Shown here piece by piece: positions 1-5,149 of a stretch of 5,168 nucleotides of DNA. The position numbers were made by a program, and so were the translations under genes. The DNA comes from an uncultured Collinsella sp. Lineage in GTDB: Bacteria; Actinomycetota; Coriobacteriia; Coriobacteriales; Coriobacteriaceae. A model generated the notes under the pieces. That model did not search any database, was not told where the DNA came from, and saw only the letters and a program-made list of their open reading frames with translations. Location: the NCBI GenBank assembly GCA_905209765.1, contig CAJLUE010000096.1, positions 1 to 5,168 of the forward strand, written 5' to 3'. How positions within the stretch are numbered: the first letter of the stretch is position 1; each line of letters starts with the position of its first letter.

Positions 1-1053
1 CTTCCCACGGCGTCGTTCGCCGGCACGGACACCGCAGGAAACGTACTTGCGACCGACAATGACGTCGATCCGTCTGGCGTCGAGGGCGACCTGTACTGGG
101 CCGGCCAAGGCCTTAACCTAGACGACGCCTCCATCGGCCGCGATATTATCGCGGCAGGCGAGAGCTTGTCGATTCGCGACTGCACCGTAGGCGGAGCCGT
201 TCGCCTGGCGGCGCGCACCATCGATATCTCCAAAACCGCAATCGATGGCAGCGTGACGGTAGCCGGTCAGCATGTCGTGCTCAACACCGGTAGCACCGCC
301 AACTGTTTTTACGCGATGGGCGAGACAGTTGCCCTGCGCGGCTCCGCCAAGTCGGCAGCACTCGCGGGCAGTACGGTAACCATCGACGGCACCGTCGACG
401 GCGATGTCGAGGTTTGGGCCGATAAGCTCGTCTTGGGCAAGAATGCCCGCATTACCGGCACCGTGAACGCGCATGTCTCCGAGGACCCCGAGCGCGCCGC
501 AGGAGCCGAGGTCGGCGCGCTCAAGATCGACCGCACCGAGAACGAAGATACTTCCACCCTTAACGATGTCATCGGCGGCATCGTGGCCGCGGCACTCTCG
601 ACCTGCTTTATCGCCTTGTTGCTCGAGCTCGTCTTTCCGCGTGCGACCGCCAGTGCCGCCGGCATGCTCCGCCAGCGCCCCACGCCCCTGTGGGTGAGCG
701 GTCTTCTGGGTACGGTAGCCATTGTCCCTGCCGTATTGTTGCTGATTATCTCGATTGCCGGCCTGTCGCTTGCTGGAGCCCTCATGTGCGCCGTGATCGG
801 CGTCGCGCTGGTCTCCACCGCTTTTGCGGGCTGCGCGACCGCTCGCATGGTCGGACATAACCAGAACCGCTACGCCATGGCAGCCGTCGGCGGTGTGGCC
901 GCAGGCGCCCTCACAGGACTTCCCCTCATCGGCGGCTTCATCAGCGGCGTGGCCTTTGTCTTTATGCTCGGCTACGTTATCCAGATCATCTGGCGCAACG
1001 CCCACTTCAAGCCGCAGCAGGCCGCCAACACCCCGGGCCTTCCCTCCGCCTAG
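1..1053 (+). CDS. Bactofilin-like polymer-forming protein with C-terminal membrane region (5' truncated)
   Basis: The reading frame is open from the first base to a TAG at 1051-1053, giving 350 visible residues, so the true start lies left of the window. The first residues (LPTASFA|GTD) resemble the end of a signal peptide with an A-x-A-like cleavage site, which is an inference. Residues about 25-160 are short hydrophobic/glycine repeats of the type V-x-I-x-G-x-V-x-G-D-V, for example TIDGTVDGDVEV. This pattern is typical of bactofilin or polymer-forming beta-helix domains. Hydrophobic stretches at about 190-212, 231-255, 257-280 and 293-328 predict four or five membrane helices, and a short proline-rich tail follows. 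Known proteins of this architecture are envelope-associated and poorly characterised. The role is probably an extracytoplasmic scaffold anchored in the membrane. It converges on typA, so the two genes are not in one operon. The family-level call is fairly safe, but the specific function is unknown. Confidence 0.8.
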   Translation, partial: LPTASFAGTDTAGNVLATDNDVDPSGVEGDLYWAGQGLNLDDASIGRDIIAAGESLSIRDCTVGGAVRLAARTIDISKTAIDGSVTVAGQHVVLNTGSTANCFYAMGETVALRGSAKSAALAGSTVTIDGTVDGDVEVWADKLVLGKNARITGTVNAHVSEDPERAAGAEVGALKIDRTENEDTSTLNDVIGGIVAAALSTCFIALLLELVFPRATASAAGMLRQRPTPLWVSGLLGTVAIVPAVLLLIISIAGLSLAGALMCAVIGVALVSTAFAGCATARMVGHNQNRYAMAAVGGVAAGALTGLPLIGGFISGVAFVFMLGYVIQIIWRNAHFKPQQAANTPGLPSA

Positions 1054-1059
1054 CCGCTA

Positions 1060-1094
1060 ACCACCACAAAAGGGCCAGGCACCTTTGTGGTGGT
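1060..1094. repeat. REP-like palindrome, copy 1
   Basis: An 11-bp perfect inverted repeat, ACCACCACAAA at 1060-1070 and TTTGTGGTGGT at 1084-1094, flanks a loop containing GGGCCAGGCACC. No T-tract follows on either strand, so it does not look like an intrinsic terminator. The core resembles that of the adjacent palindrome in opposite orientation. This fits a pair of REP-like elements of the type spread by RAYT transposases, which is an inference from form alone. Confidence 0.6.
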
Positions 1095-1120
1095 GCAAAG
1101 CAACCTGACCCCATTGCACC
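1092..1120. repeat. REP-like palindrome, copy 2 (inverted relative to copy 1)
   Basis: GGTGCAA at 1092-1098 pairs with TTGCACC at 1114-1120. Read on the minus strand, the loop carries GGGGTCAGGTTGC, close in form to the GGGCCAGGCACC core of copy 1. The two palindromes share bases 1092-1094, so the two stems cannot both form completely in one strand. The motif of a stem plus a GGGGTCAGGT-type core is reminiscent of dispersed REP sequences. No transposase lies in the window. Confidence 0.6.
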
Positions 1121-1160
1121 AAAAAGGGCGCCGACCATTGCGGTCGACGCCCTATTTTAT
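1121..1160 (-). terminator. Rho-independent terminator of typA, possibly bidirectional
   Basis: The stem pairs 1125-1136 with 1142-1153: AGGGCG with CGCCCT outside, one mismatch, then CGACC with GGTCG, and a loop at 1137-1141. On the minus strand it is followed by TTTTT (complement of 1121-1125), the classic form, 30 bp after the typA stop. On the plus strand it is followed by ATTTTAT, so it may also stop transcripts from the convergent envelope gene. Confidence 0.88.
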
Positions 1161-1182
1161 TGGCGGTTATAAGCCCCAACGC

Positions 1183-3021
1183 TTATTTGTTGACCTGGCC
1201 GGCGCGGACGGCAGCCTTCTTGCGGTCGGTGGCGTTGAGCAGACGCTTGCGCAGGCGGATGTTCTTGGGAGTGATCTCGACCAGCTCGTCATCGGCGATG
1301 TACTCCAGCGCCTCCTCCAGCGAGAAGGTGCGGGGCGGTACCAGCTGGACGGAGATATCGGAGGTCGAGGAACGCTGGTTGCCCAGGTTCTTGGTACGGG
1401 CGATGTTGACGACCATGTCGCCGGCCTTGCTGCGCTCGCCCACGATCATGCCCTCGTAGCACTCGGTGCCTGGCTCAACAAACAGCTGGCCGCGCTCCTG
1501 CAGCGTACCCAGAGCGTAGGCAACGGCCTTCTCGGTGGTCATGGAAATCATGGCGCCGTTCTGGCGGTTACCGATCTCGCCGGCGTAAGGACCATACTCC
1601 AGGAAGGTGTGGTAGAACACGCCCTCGCCGTGAGTGACGTTCATAATGCGGTTCTTAAGACCCATGATGCCTCGGGTCGGGATCTTAAACTCAAGGTGCG
1701 TCACGATGCCCGAGGTATCCATGCTCGTCATGATGCCACCGGAAGTACCGAAGACCTCGACGACCTTGCCCGAGTACTCGTCCGGACACTCAACAACGGC
1801 CTGCTCGACAGGCTCCAGCTTGTTACCGTTCTCGTCCTTCTTAAACAGAACGCGAGGACGACCGACCTGGAACTCAAAGCCCTCGCGGCGCATGGACTCC
1901 ATCAGGACGGACAGGTGCAGAATGCCGCGGCCAGAGACCTCGACGCCGCTCTTGTCCTCGAGCTCCTCGATCTTCATGGTCACGTTGTTCTCGGCCTCGT
2001 TGAACAGGCGCTCCTTGAGCTGACGGGCGCCCACGATGTCGCCATCGCGACCGACGAGCGGAGAGGTCGAAGCCTCAAAGACGATGGACAGGGTCGGCGG
2101 GTCGATCTCAATGGGCTCGAGCTCAACGGGGTTCTCGGGGTCGGTGTAGACATCGCCGATATCGGTGCGGTCAATGCCCACGACAGCGGCGATATCGCCG
2201 GCGCCGACTTCCTGGCACTCGGTGCGGCCCAGGTAGTCGAAGGTAAAGAGCTGCTTGACGGTAGCGGTGGCGCTGGAGCCGTCGTTCTTCACAACCAGGA
2301 TCTGATCGCCCTGGTGAATGGTGCCGGAGTACACACGACCGATACCGATGCGGCCAACGAAGTTGGAGTGGTCGATGGTCACGCACTGCATGGCCAGCGG
2401 GGCGTTTTCGTCAACCTCGGGCGCGGGCATGTCGTCGATGATCATATCGAGCAGCGGATACATGTCCATGTTGCCGTCGTTGGGGTCAAGGCGGGCAAAG
2501 CCGTTCATGGCGCTGGCGTAGACCACGTGCTCCATGGCGAACTCAAGCTGGTCGTCGGTGGCGCCCAGGTCGGCCATAAGGTCCAGGCAGTCGTTGTAGG
2601 CCTTCTCGGGGTTGGCGCCCGGACGATCGATCTTGTTGATGACGATCATGATCTTGAGGCCGGTGTCGATAGCGTGACGCAGCACGAAGCGGGTCTGGGG
2701 CATGGGGCCCTCAAAGGCATCGACCAGCAGCAGGGCGCCGTCGGCCATACGCAGCACGCGCTCGACCTCGCCGCCAAAGTCGGCGTGGCCCGGGGTGTCG
2801 ATGACGTTGATCTTGACGTCCTTGTACTCGATAGAGATGTTCTTGGCGAGAATCGTGATGCCGCGCTCGCGCTCCTGGTCGTTAGAGTCCAGGACGCGGT
2901 CCTCGACCTGCTGGTTGGCACGGAAGGCGTCCGTGGCACGCAGGAGCTTATCGACCATCGTCGTCTTGCCATGGTCGACGTGGGCGATGATGGCGATGTT
3001 CCTCAGATTGTCTACGCGCAT
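1183..3021 (-). CDS. typA: Translational GTPase TypA/BipA
   Basis: This 612-residue protein has the usual full length for TypA/BipA, a ribosome-binding GTPase of the EF-G/LepA superfamily. It acts in the cytoplasm in 50S assembly and stress-linked translation. All G motifs are visible: G1 AHVDHGKT at 13-20, G2 RGIT at 53-56, G3 DTPGH at 75-79, G4 NKID at 129-132 and G5 SA at 170-171. A beta-barrel domain II follows at about 200-300, then EF-G-like domains III and V, then the TypA-specific C-terminal domain, including DELVEITP at about 578-585 and the basic RLRKRLL stretch. The ATG is preceded by AGGGGAA with a 4-nt spacer (complement of 3026-3032), and the protein begins with the typical NIAIIAHVDHGK context, so the start is secure. 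It lies 117 bp after an unknown gene on the same strand, and its terminator is at 1121-1160. No frameshift or missing key residue is seen. Confidence 0.98.
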   Translation of the reverse strand: MRVDNLRNIAIIAHVDHGKTTMVDKLLRATDAFRANQQVEDRVLDSNDQERERGITILAKNISIEYKDVKINVIDTPGHADFGGEVERVLRMADGALLLVDAFEGPMPQTRFVLRHAIDTGLKIMIVINKIDRPGANPEKAYNDCLDLMADLGATDDQLEFAMEHVVYASAMNGFARLDPNDGNMDMYPLLDMIIDDMPAPEVDENAPLAMQCVTIDHSNFVGRIGIGRVYSGTIHQGDQILVVKNDGSSATATVKQLFTFDYLGRTECQEVGAGDIAAVVGIDRTDIGDVYTDPENPVELEPIEIDPPTLSIVFEASTSPLVGRDGDIVGARQLKERLFNEAENNVTMKIEELEDKSGVEVSGRGILHLSVLMESMRREGFEFQVGRPRVLFKKDENGNKLEPVEQAVVECPDEYSGKVVEVFGTSGGIMTSMDTSGIVTHLEFKIPTRGIMGLKNRIMNVTHGEGVFYHTFLEYGPYAGEIGNRQNGAMISMTTEKAVAYALGTLQERGQLFVEPGTECYEGMIVGERSKAGDMVVNIARTKNLGNQRSSTSDISVQLVPPRTFSLEEALEYIADDELVEITPKNIRLRKRLLNATDRKKAAVRAGQVNK

Positions 3022-3068
3022 GTAGTTCCCCTATCTTCTATCCATATACAAACGGCACGCGTATGCGG

Positions 3069-3096
3069 CCCGCCCAGCGATACAACGCTCAGCGGG
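3069..3096 (-). other. Imperfect hairpin in the typA leader
   Basis: CCCGCCCAGCG at 3069-3079 faces CGCTCAGCGGG at 3086-3096 across a 6-nt loop. Nine pairs form. On the minus strand one of the two remaining positions is a G-U wobble and the other a G-G mismatch, so the structure is better as minus-strand RNA. No T-run follows on either strand, so it is not a standard terminator. It lies within the 117-bp gap 3022-3138 and could structure the typA 5' leader or affect readthrough from the upstream operon. I see no convincing promoter in this gap. Confidence 0.35.
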
Positions 3097-3138
3097 AATA
3101 TTGAGCCTTTTACCGAAAACTCGTTTATTTTAGCGATT

Positions 3139-3588
3139 TTAGATGAGAGGGGTTTCCTCACCTGCAGGTTCAGGGTCGCTCCACATAAAACCATCGCCGG
3201 CGCCCATGCCCTCATACAGCACATATGCCGAAAAGCCGCTCTCGAGCGTCGTCTCAAAGAAGCTCACGAGCAGAGCGTCGTGATAGCCACCGTCAATCTC
3301 GACACAGCCGGTGTAGCCGATGGCATAGCGGGCGATACGGCCCAGGCCCTCGTCCTTAAGGCCCATCTTGTGCTCGGAGATAAAGTTGGTGGCGGCCTCG
3401 AGGCACGCCTCCTCGCCATCCTCGTCGAGCGCAGCCAGATACCGGTTGGAAGCAGCGTCCTCGATCGCCACGACTACGCCCGGATTCTCGCCGGCGGCAA
3501 GGTCGTCCAAGAACGCGCCAATCAGGTCACACACCATGGCGTCGAGCTCGGCGGAGACGTTACCGGCGTCCTGCATATCCTGTGCCAT
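3139..3588 (-). CDS. Conserved-looking hypothetical acidic soluble protein
   Basis: I do not recognise this 149-residue protein. It has no signal peptide or membrane helix and is clearly acidic. Residues 1-35 look helical (VSAELDAMVCDLIGAFLDDLAAG). A segment at 37-53 (PGVVVAIEDAASNRYLA) and a C-terminal half with strand-like runs (CVEIDGGYHDALLVSFFETT at 95-114, AYVLYEGMGAG at 121-131) suggest a mixed alpha/beta fold. No catalytic motif stands out. The ATG has a GAAGG ribosome-binding site 7 nt upstream. The gene begins 30 bp after the stop of the small membrane protein gene and lies on the same strand as the nuclease-family gene and typA, so operon membership is likely. Its coding reality rests on the ribosome-binding site, the operon spacing and the absence of a better frame. 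Confidence 0.75.
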   Translation of the reverse strand: MAQDMQDAGNVSAELDAMVCDLIGAFLDDLAAGENPGVVVAIEDAASNRYLAALDEDGEEACLEAATNFISEHKMGLKDEGLGRIARYAIGYTGCVEIDGGYHDALLVSFFETTLESGFSAYVLYEGMGAGDGFMWSDPEPAGEETPLI

Positions 3589-3618
3589 CTCTAGACCTTC
3601 CCATCGAATCCGGCGTCG

Positions 3619-3975
3619 TTACAGTTCTTGTGCCTCGGCAGCGATCTTGGCGGCAGCGTCGCGGGCGCGCACCATATCCATCGCGCGCTTGTCGAGTACC
3701 TTGATCTGGTTGGCCAGCATTACCGCATCGACCACACCCCAGATTACCAAGCCTGTTGAAATCGAAAACCCAAGCGCACCAACTGTACCACGAAGACGAG
3801 AACAGATTACCGCGACAAGGGCGGAGATGATAACCATCTTGATATAGGAGCCGCGGCGCTCGCGAAGCGTGCGGGCCTGCGTCACATAGGCGATGCGAGC
3901 CGCCTCGGATGCCTCCGAGCGCATCTGGGCTTCACGCGCGATGGCGGCCGCTTCAGCCGATACGCGGGTACCCAT
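3619..3975 (-). CDS. Small membrane protein with two predicted helices, hypothetical
   Basis: This is a 118-residue protein from the chosen start. It begins with a long, alanine/glutamate/arginine-rich amphipathic helix (about 5-42) followed by hydrophobic segments at about 44-59 and 66-88, joined by a short RLRG turn. It ends in another charged helix (about 90-118). This predicts a helical hairpin in the membrane with cytoplasmic, possibly coiled-coil, arms. I cannot assign a family. The same frame extends to an ATG at 4005 that abuts the upstream stop as TAAATG and would add 10 residues, but that ATG has no good ribosome-binding site. The ATG at 3975 has GGAGAGG 6 nt upstream and restores the 30-bp spacing seen at the next gene pair. 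The gene lies between the nuclease-family gene and the acidic unknown gene and is probably co-transcribed with both. Confidence 0.75.
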   Translation of the reverse strand: MGTRVSAEAAAIAREAQMRSEASEAARIAYVTQARTLRERRGSYIKMVIISALVAVICSRLRGTVGALGFSISTGLVIWGVVDAVMLANQIKVLDKRAMDMVRARDAAAKIAAEAQEL

Positions 3976-3981
3976 CAGCAA

Positions 3982-3988
3982 CCTCTCC
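3982..3988 (-). promoter_or_regulatory. Ribosome-binding site deciding the start at 3975
   Basis: On the minus strand GGAGAGG lies 6 nt before the ATG at 3975, an ideal Shine-Dalgarno position. The upstream in-frame ATG at 4005 is preceded only by GATGATTTCTAA, which has no purine-rich site at the right distance. This favours the shorter protein. Confidence 0.75.
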
Positions 3989-4005
3989 GCTCGCGTGCCA
4001 GACAT

Positions 4006-4506
4006 TTAGAAATCATCGGGGGAGAGCGTATGGACGAACTCGTCGAACTTCTCGAACTCCTGCTCGTCGTCGACTTCCTCGGCGTGCGGTGAGACGGTAC
4101 CCAGGCGATTCATGATGTCGTCTTCAACGAACATGGGGGCATTACTGCGTACGGCAAGGGCGATGGCGTCGCTCGGACGTGCATCGATTCTATGCTCGCT
4201 GCCATCGGCCAACACGACAACCGTCGCATAGAACACCGGCGGTTCGGCACGAACGATCTCGATGCGCTCGAGCTTGGCGCCCAGGGCATCGACAGTGTCA
4301 AGCAGCAGGTCATGCGTTATCGGGCGCTCGGCGCGACCGCTATCGATGCCACGGCTAATGGCCGCGGCCTCAAACGAGCCGGTCTGAATGGAAAGCGAAC
4401 GCAGGGGTGCCGTCGAATCCGACTTGCTGCAGCGCTCACGAAGCACGATAAGCGATGGCACGGGACCGGCGGCCATGACGATGGTCTCTATGTCGACACG
4501 AACCAT
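4006..4506 (-). CDS. Bifunctional nuclease family protein (DUF151, BFN domain)
   Basis: This 166-residue protein matches the DNase/RNase 'bifunctional nuclease' (DUF151) family. Visible family signatures are FEAAAI at 45-50, RPITHDLL at 61-68, FYATVVVL in the central strand region and DARPSDAIALAVR at 108-120, followed by PMFVEDDIM. Residues 142-166 form a strongly acidic tail rich in Glu, Asp and Phe. Related proteins are reported to degrade DNA and RNA in plants and are widespread but little studied in bacteria, so biochemical activity here is an inference from family. The frame extends upstream to an ATG at 4554, but the ATG at 4506 has GGAGG 6 nt upstream and gives the family-like beginning MVRVDIETIV, so it was chosen. 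It is the first gene of the probable operon with the small membrane protein and the acidic unknown protein, with typA downstream. Confidence 0.9.
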   Translation of the reverse strand: MVRVDIETIVMAAGPVPSLIVLRERCSKSDSTAPLRSLSIQTGSFEAAAISRGIDSGRAERPITHDLLLDTVDALGAKLERIEIVRAEPPVFYATVVVLADGSEHRIDARPSDAIALAVRSNAPMFVEDDIMNRLGTVSPHAEEVDDEQEFEKFDEFVHTLSPDDF

Positions 4507-4510
4507 GGAA

Positions 4511-4517
4511 CACCTCC
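4511..4517 (-). promoter_or_regulatory. Ribosome-binding site deciding the nuclease-family gene start
   Basis: Minus-strand GGAGGTG places the GGAGG core 6 nt before the ATG at 4506. The upstream in-frame ATG at 4554 would start inside the candidate -10 region at 4564-4569 and lacks such a site, so the longer 182-residue form is unlikely. Confidence 0.85.
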
Positions 4518-4563
4518 GGTACGTAGCGGTTAACACACGGCAGGGTCGCCGCATTGAATAGCT

Positions 4564-4593
4564 ATACTACCCAATCTTTCGCCCAGCACACAA
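4564..4593 (-). promoter_or_regulatory. Candidate promoter of the nuclease-family/membrane-protein operon
   Basis: On the minus strand, TTGTGT (complement of 4588-4593) is followed after 18 nt by TAGTAT (complement of 4564-4569). Each hexamer matches its sigma-70 consensus only partly, with TAGTAT at 4 of 6. The position, about 58 bp before the ATG, is sensible. An overlapping alternative -10 (TATAGC) exists just downstream. Confidence 0.35.
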
Positions 4594-4597
4594 AATC

Positions 4598-4636
4598 AAA
4601 GTAGTTAATTTGGGACGGGGCTATTTTGACTACTTT
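4598..4636. repeat. REP-like inverted repeat with GGGACGGGG core
   Basis: AAAGTAGTTAA at 4598-4608 pairs with TTGACTACTTT at 4626-4636, giving 10 Watson-Crick pairs and one T-G wobble. The intervening 17-nt loop carries TTTGGGACGGGGCTATT. No T-run follows in a terminator position. The layout, a stem with an asymmetric G-rich core, recalls the two palindromes at 1060-1120, although the stem sequences differ. It lies between the tRNA terminator and the promoter of the nuclease-family operon. Confidence 0.5.
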
Positions 4637-4648
4637 TAGTTGGATAAG

Positions 4649-4678
4649 AAAAAAGCCCCGAGGCAATGCCCCAGGGCT
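4649..4678 (-). terminator. Rho-independent terminator of the tRNA array
   Basis: On the minus strand AGCCC(TGG)GGC-ATT-GCC(TCG)GGGCT forms an 11-bp stem, including two G-U pairs, with a 3-nt loop (complement of 4654-4678). It is followed immediately by TTTTTT (complement of the A-run ending at 4653). It lies 14 bp beyond the CCA end of the last tRNA-Ile, so it ends the tRNA transcript. Confidence 0.93.
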
Positions 4679-4691
4679 CTTAACGTTTTGA

Positions 4692-4768
4692 TGGTGGACC
4701 TGACAAGATTCGAACTTGTGACCTCCCGGTTATCAGCCGGACGCTCTAACCAACTGAGCTACAGGTCC
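4692..4768 (-). tRNA. tRNA-Ile (GAT anticodon), distal copy
   Basis: This is a 77-nt cloverleaf including an encoded CCA. The acceptor arm GGACCTG pairs with CAGGTCC. The D arm is GCTCAGTTGGTTAGAGC, the anticodon loop is CTGATAA with GAT (complement of 4732-4734), and the T arm is ACAAG-TTCGAAT-CTTGT. It reads isoleucine ATC/ATT codons. It lies only 4 nt after tRNA-Ala, so the two are co-transcribed and separated by processing. It is identical in sequence to the proximal copy at 4916-4992. Its own terminator follows at 4649-4678. Confidence 0.97.
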
Positions 4769-4772
4769 ATCA

Positions 4773-4848
4773 TGGTGGAGGTTAGGGGGATCGAACCCCT
4801 GACCTCAGGCTTGCAAAGCCCGCGCTCTCCCAGCTGAGCTAAACCCCC
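4773..4848 (-). tRNA. tRNA-Ala (TGC anticodon)
   Basis: This is a 76-nt cloverleaf with encoded CCA. The acceptor arm GGGGGTT pairs with AACCTCC and contains the G3-U70 wobble that is the alanine identity element for AlaRS. The anticodon loop TTTGCAA carries TGC (complement of 4813-4815). The T loop is TTCGATC and the D arm GCTCAGCTGGGAGAGC. It is the middle gene of the array. In many bacteria Ile(GAT) and Ala(TGC) lie in the 16S-23S spacer, but here no rRNA is next to them in the window. Confidence 0.97.
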
Positions 4849-4859
4849 ACGGAGAAAGT

Positions 4860-4904
4860 AATAAACACCCCAGCGGCGACTCGGCTCTCGCTGGGGTGTT
4901 TATT
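4860..4904 (-). terminator. Long perfect hairpin between tRNA-Ile and tRNA-Ala (terminator or attenuator)
   Basis: A 16-bp perfect inverted repeat pairs 4860-4875 (AATAAACACCCCAGCG) with 4889-4904 (CGCTGGGGTGTTTATT), with a 13-nt loop. The stem has a GC-rich centre and an A/T-rich base, so it forms a terminator-like structure in both directions. On the minus strand the stem ends in GTTTATT and is followed by ACTTTC rather than a pure T-run, so termination may be partial. It begins 11 bp after the CCA end of the proximal tRNA-Ile and ends 11 bp before tRNA-Ala. Confidence 0.75.
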
Positions 4905-4915
4905 GCGAAAGAAAG

Positions 4916-4992
4916 TGGTGGACCTGACAAGATTCGAACTTGTGACCTCCCGGTTATCAGCCGGACGCTCTAACCAACTGAGCTACAGGTCC
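4916..4992 (-). tRNA. tRNA-Ile (GAT anticodon), promoter-proximal copy
   Basis: This is a 77-nt cloverleaf with encoded CCA, identical to the copy at 4692-4768. The acceptor arm is GGACCTG/CAGGTCC and the anticodon GAT is the complement of 4956-4958 in the loop CTGATAA. It is the first gene after the strong promoter at 5007-5058 with only a very short leader, and it is followed by the 4860-4904 hairpin. The identity of the two copies points to recent duplication or gene conversion. Confidence 0.97.
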
Positions 4993-5006
4993 ATCGCGCA
5001 AGGGAT

Positions 5007-5058
5007 ATATTAGACGAGTCGTTACGCGCGCGTCAACAACTTTTTTGAAAAACTTTGG
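5007..5058 (-). promoter_or_regulatory. Strong stable-RNA promoter with A/T-rich upstream element
   Basis: On the minus strand, TTGACG (complement of 5031-5036, 5 of 6 to the -35 consensus) precedes TCTAAT after 16 nt (complement of 5009-5014, 5 of 6) or the overlapping TAATAT after 18 nt. Upstream, 5037-5058 is rich in A/T runs (AAAGTTTTTCAAAAAAGTTG), like an UP element. The segment between the -10 and the tRNA is GC-rich (CCCTTGCGCG), as in stringently controlled stable-RNA promoters. It drives tRNA-Ile and probably the whole array. Confidence 0.85.
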
Positions 5059-5112
5059 AGGGTGCCCGCCGAGTGGGCGAGATGGGTTAGGTTTGCTGCT
5101 CGGACAGTCCTG

Positions 5113-5149
5113 CGCAAGACGAAGGCCACATTAAGTGGCCTTCTTTGCG
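5113..5149. terminator. Terminator-like hairpin near the right edge
   Basis: GAAGGCCAC at 5121-5129 pairs perfectly with GTGGCCTTC at 5135-5143 around the loop ATTAA. CGCAA at 5113-5117 can pair with TTGCG at 5145-5149 across a small asymmetric bulge. T-runs are weak on both sides (TTT on plus, GTCTT on minus), so direction is unclear. It probably ends a gene lying beyond the right edge on the minus strand. The rest of 5059-5168 shows no gene, tRNA or rRNA that I can recognise. Confidence 0.5.

Noticed and set aside
118..1005. 295-codon open frame on the minus strand
   Set aside because: It is the complement of the bactofilin-like gene, of low-complexity Gly/Asp/His/Arg composition and with no family resemblance. 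The plus-strand frame has clear repeats and membrane helices.
1060..1120. CRISPR-like repeats or an attachment site
   Set aside because: There are only two inverted palindromes with no regular spacers, no direct repeat of tRNA ends and no integrase. REP-like elements explain them better.
3069..3096. Terminator between the acidic-protein gene and typA
   Set aside because: The hairpin has mismatches and no T-run on the minus strand, so it is listed only as a leader hairpin.
1087..3594. 835-codon open frame on the plus strand
   Set aside because: It is antisense to typA and continues into the acidic-protein gene. Its composition (repeated HVD, VDG, LVLD runs) is what the complement of a high-GC coding frame yields. 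typA on the other strand has every expected GTPase motif.
4192..4533. 113-codon plus-strand ORF opposite the nuclease-family gene
   Set aside because: The minus-strand frame carries DUF151 signatures and a good ribosome-binding site. The plus-strand frame shows no recognisable domain.
4507..4554. N-terminal extension of the nuclease-family protein to the ATG at 4554
   Set aside because: The extra 16 residues are Arg/Cys-rich and unlike the family, they lie close to the candidate promoter, and the start at 4506 has a strong ribosome-binding site.
4640..4837. 65-codon plus-strand ORF containing DLTRFELVTSRLS
   Set aside because: It is a translation of the antisense strand of the tRNA-Ile and tRNA-Ala genes, a common spurious protein call in databases.
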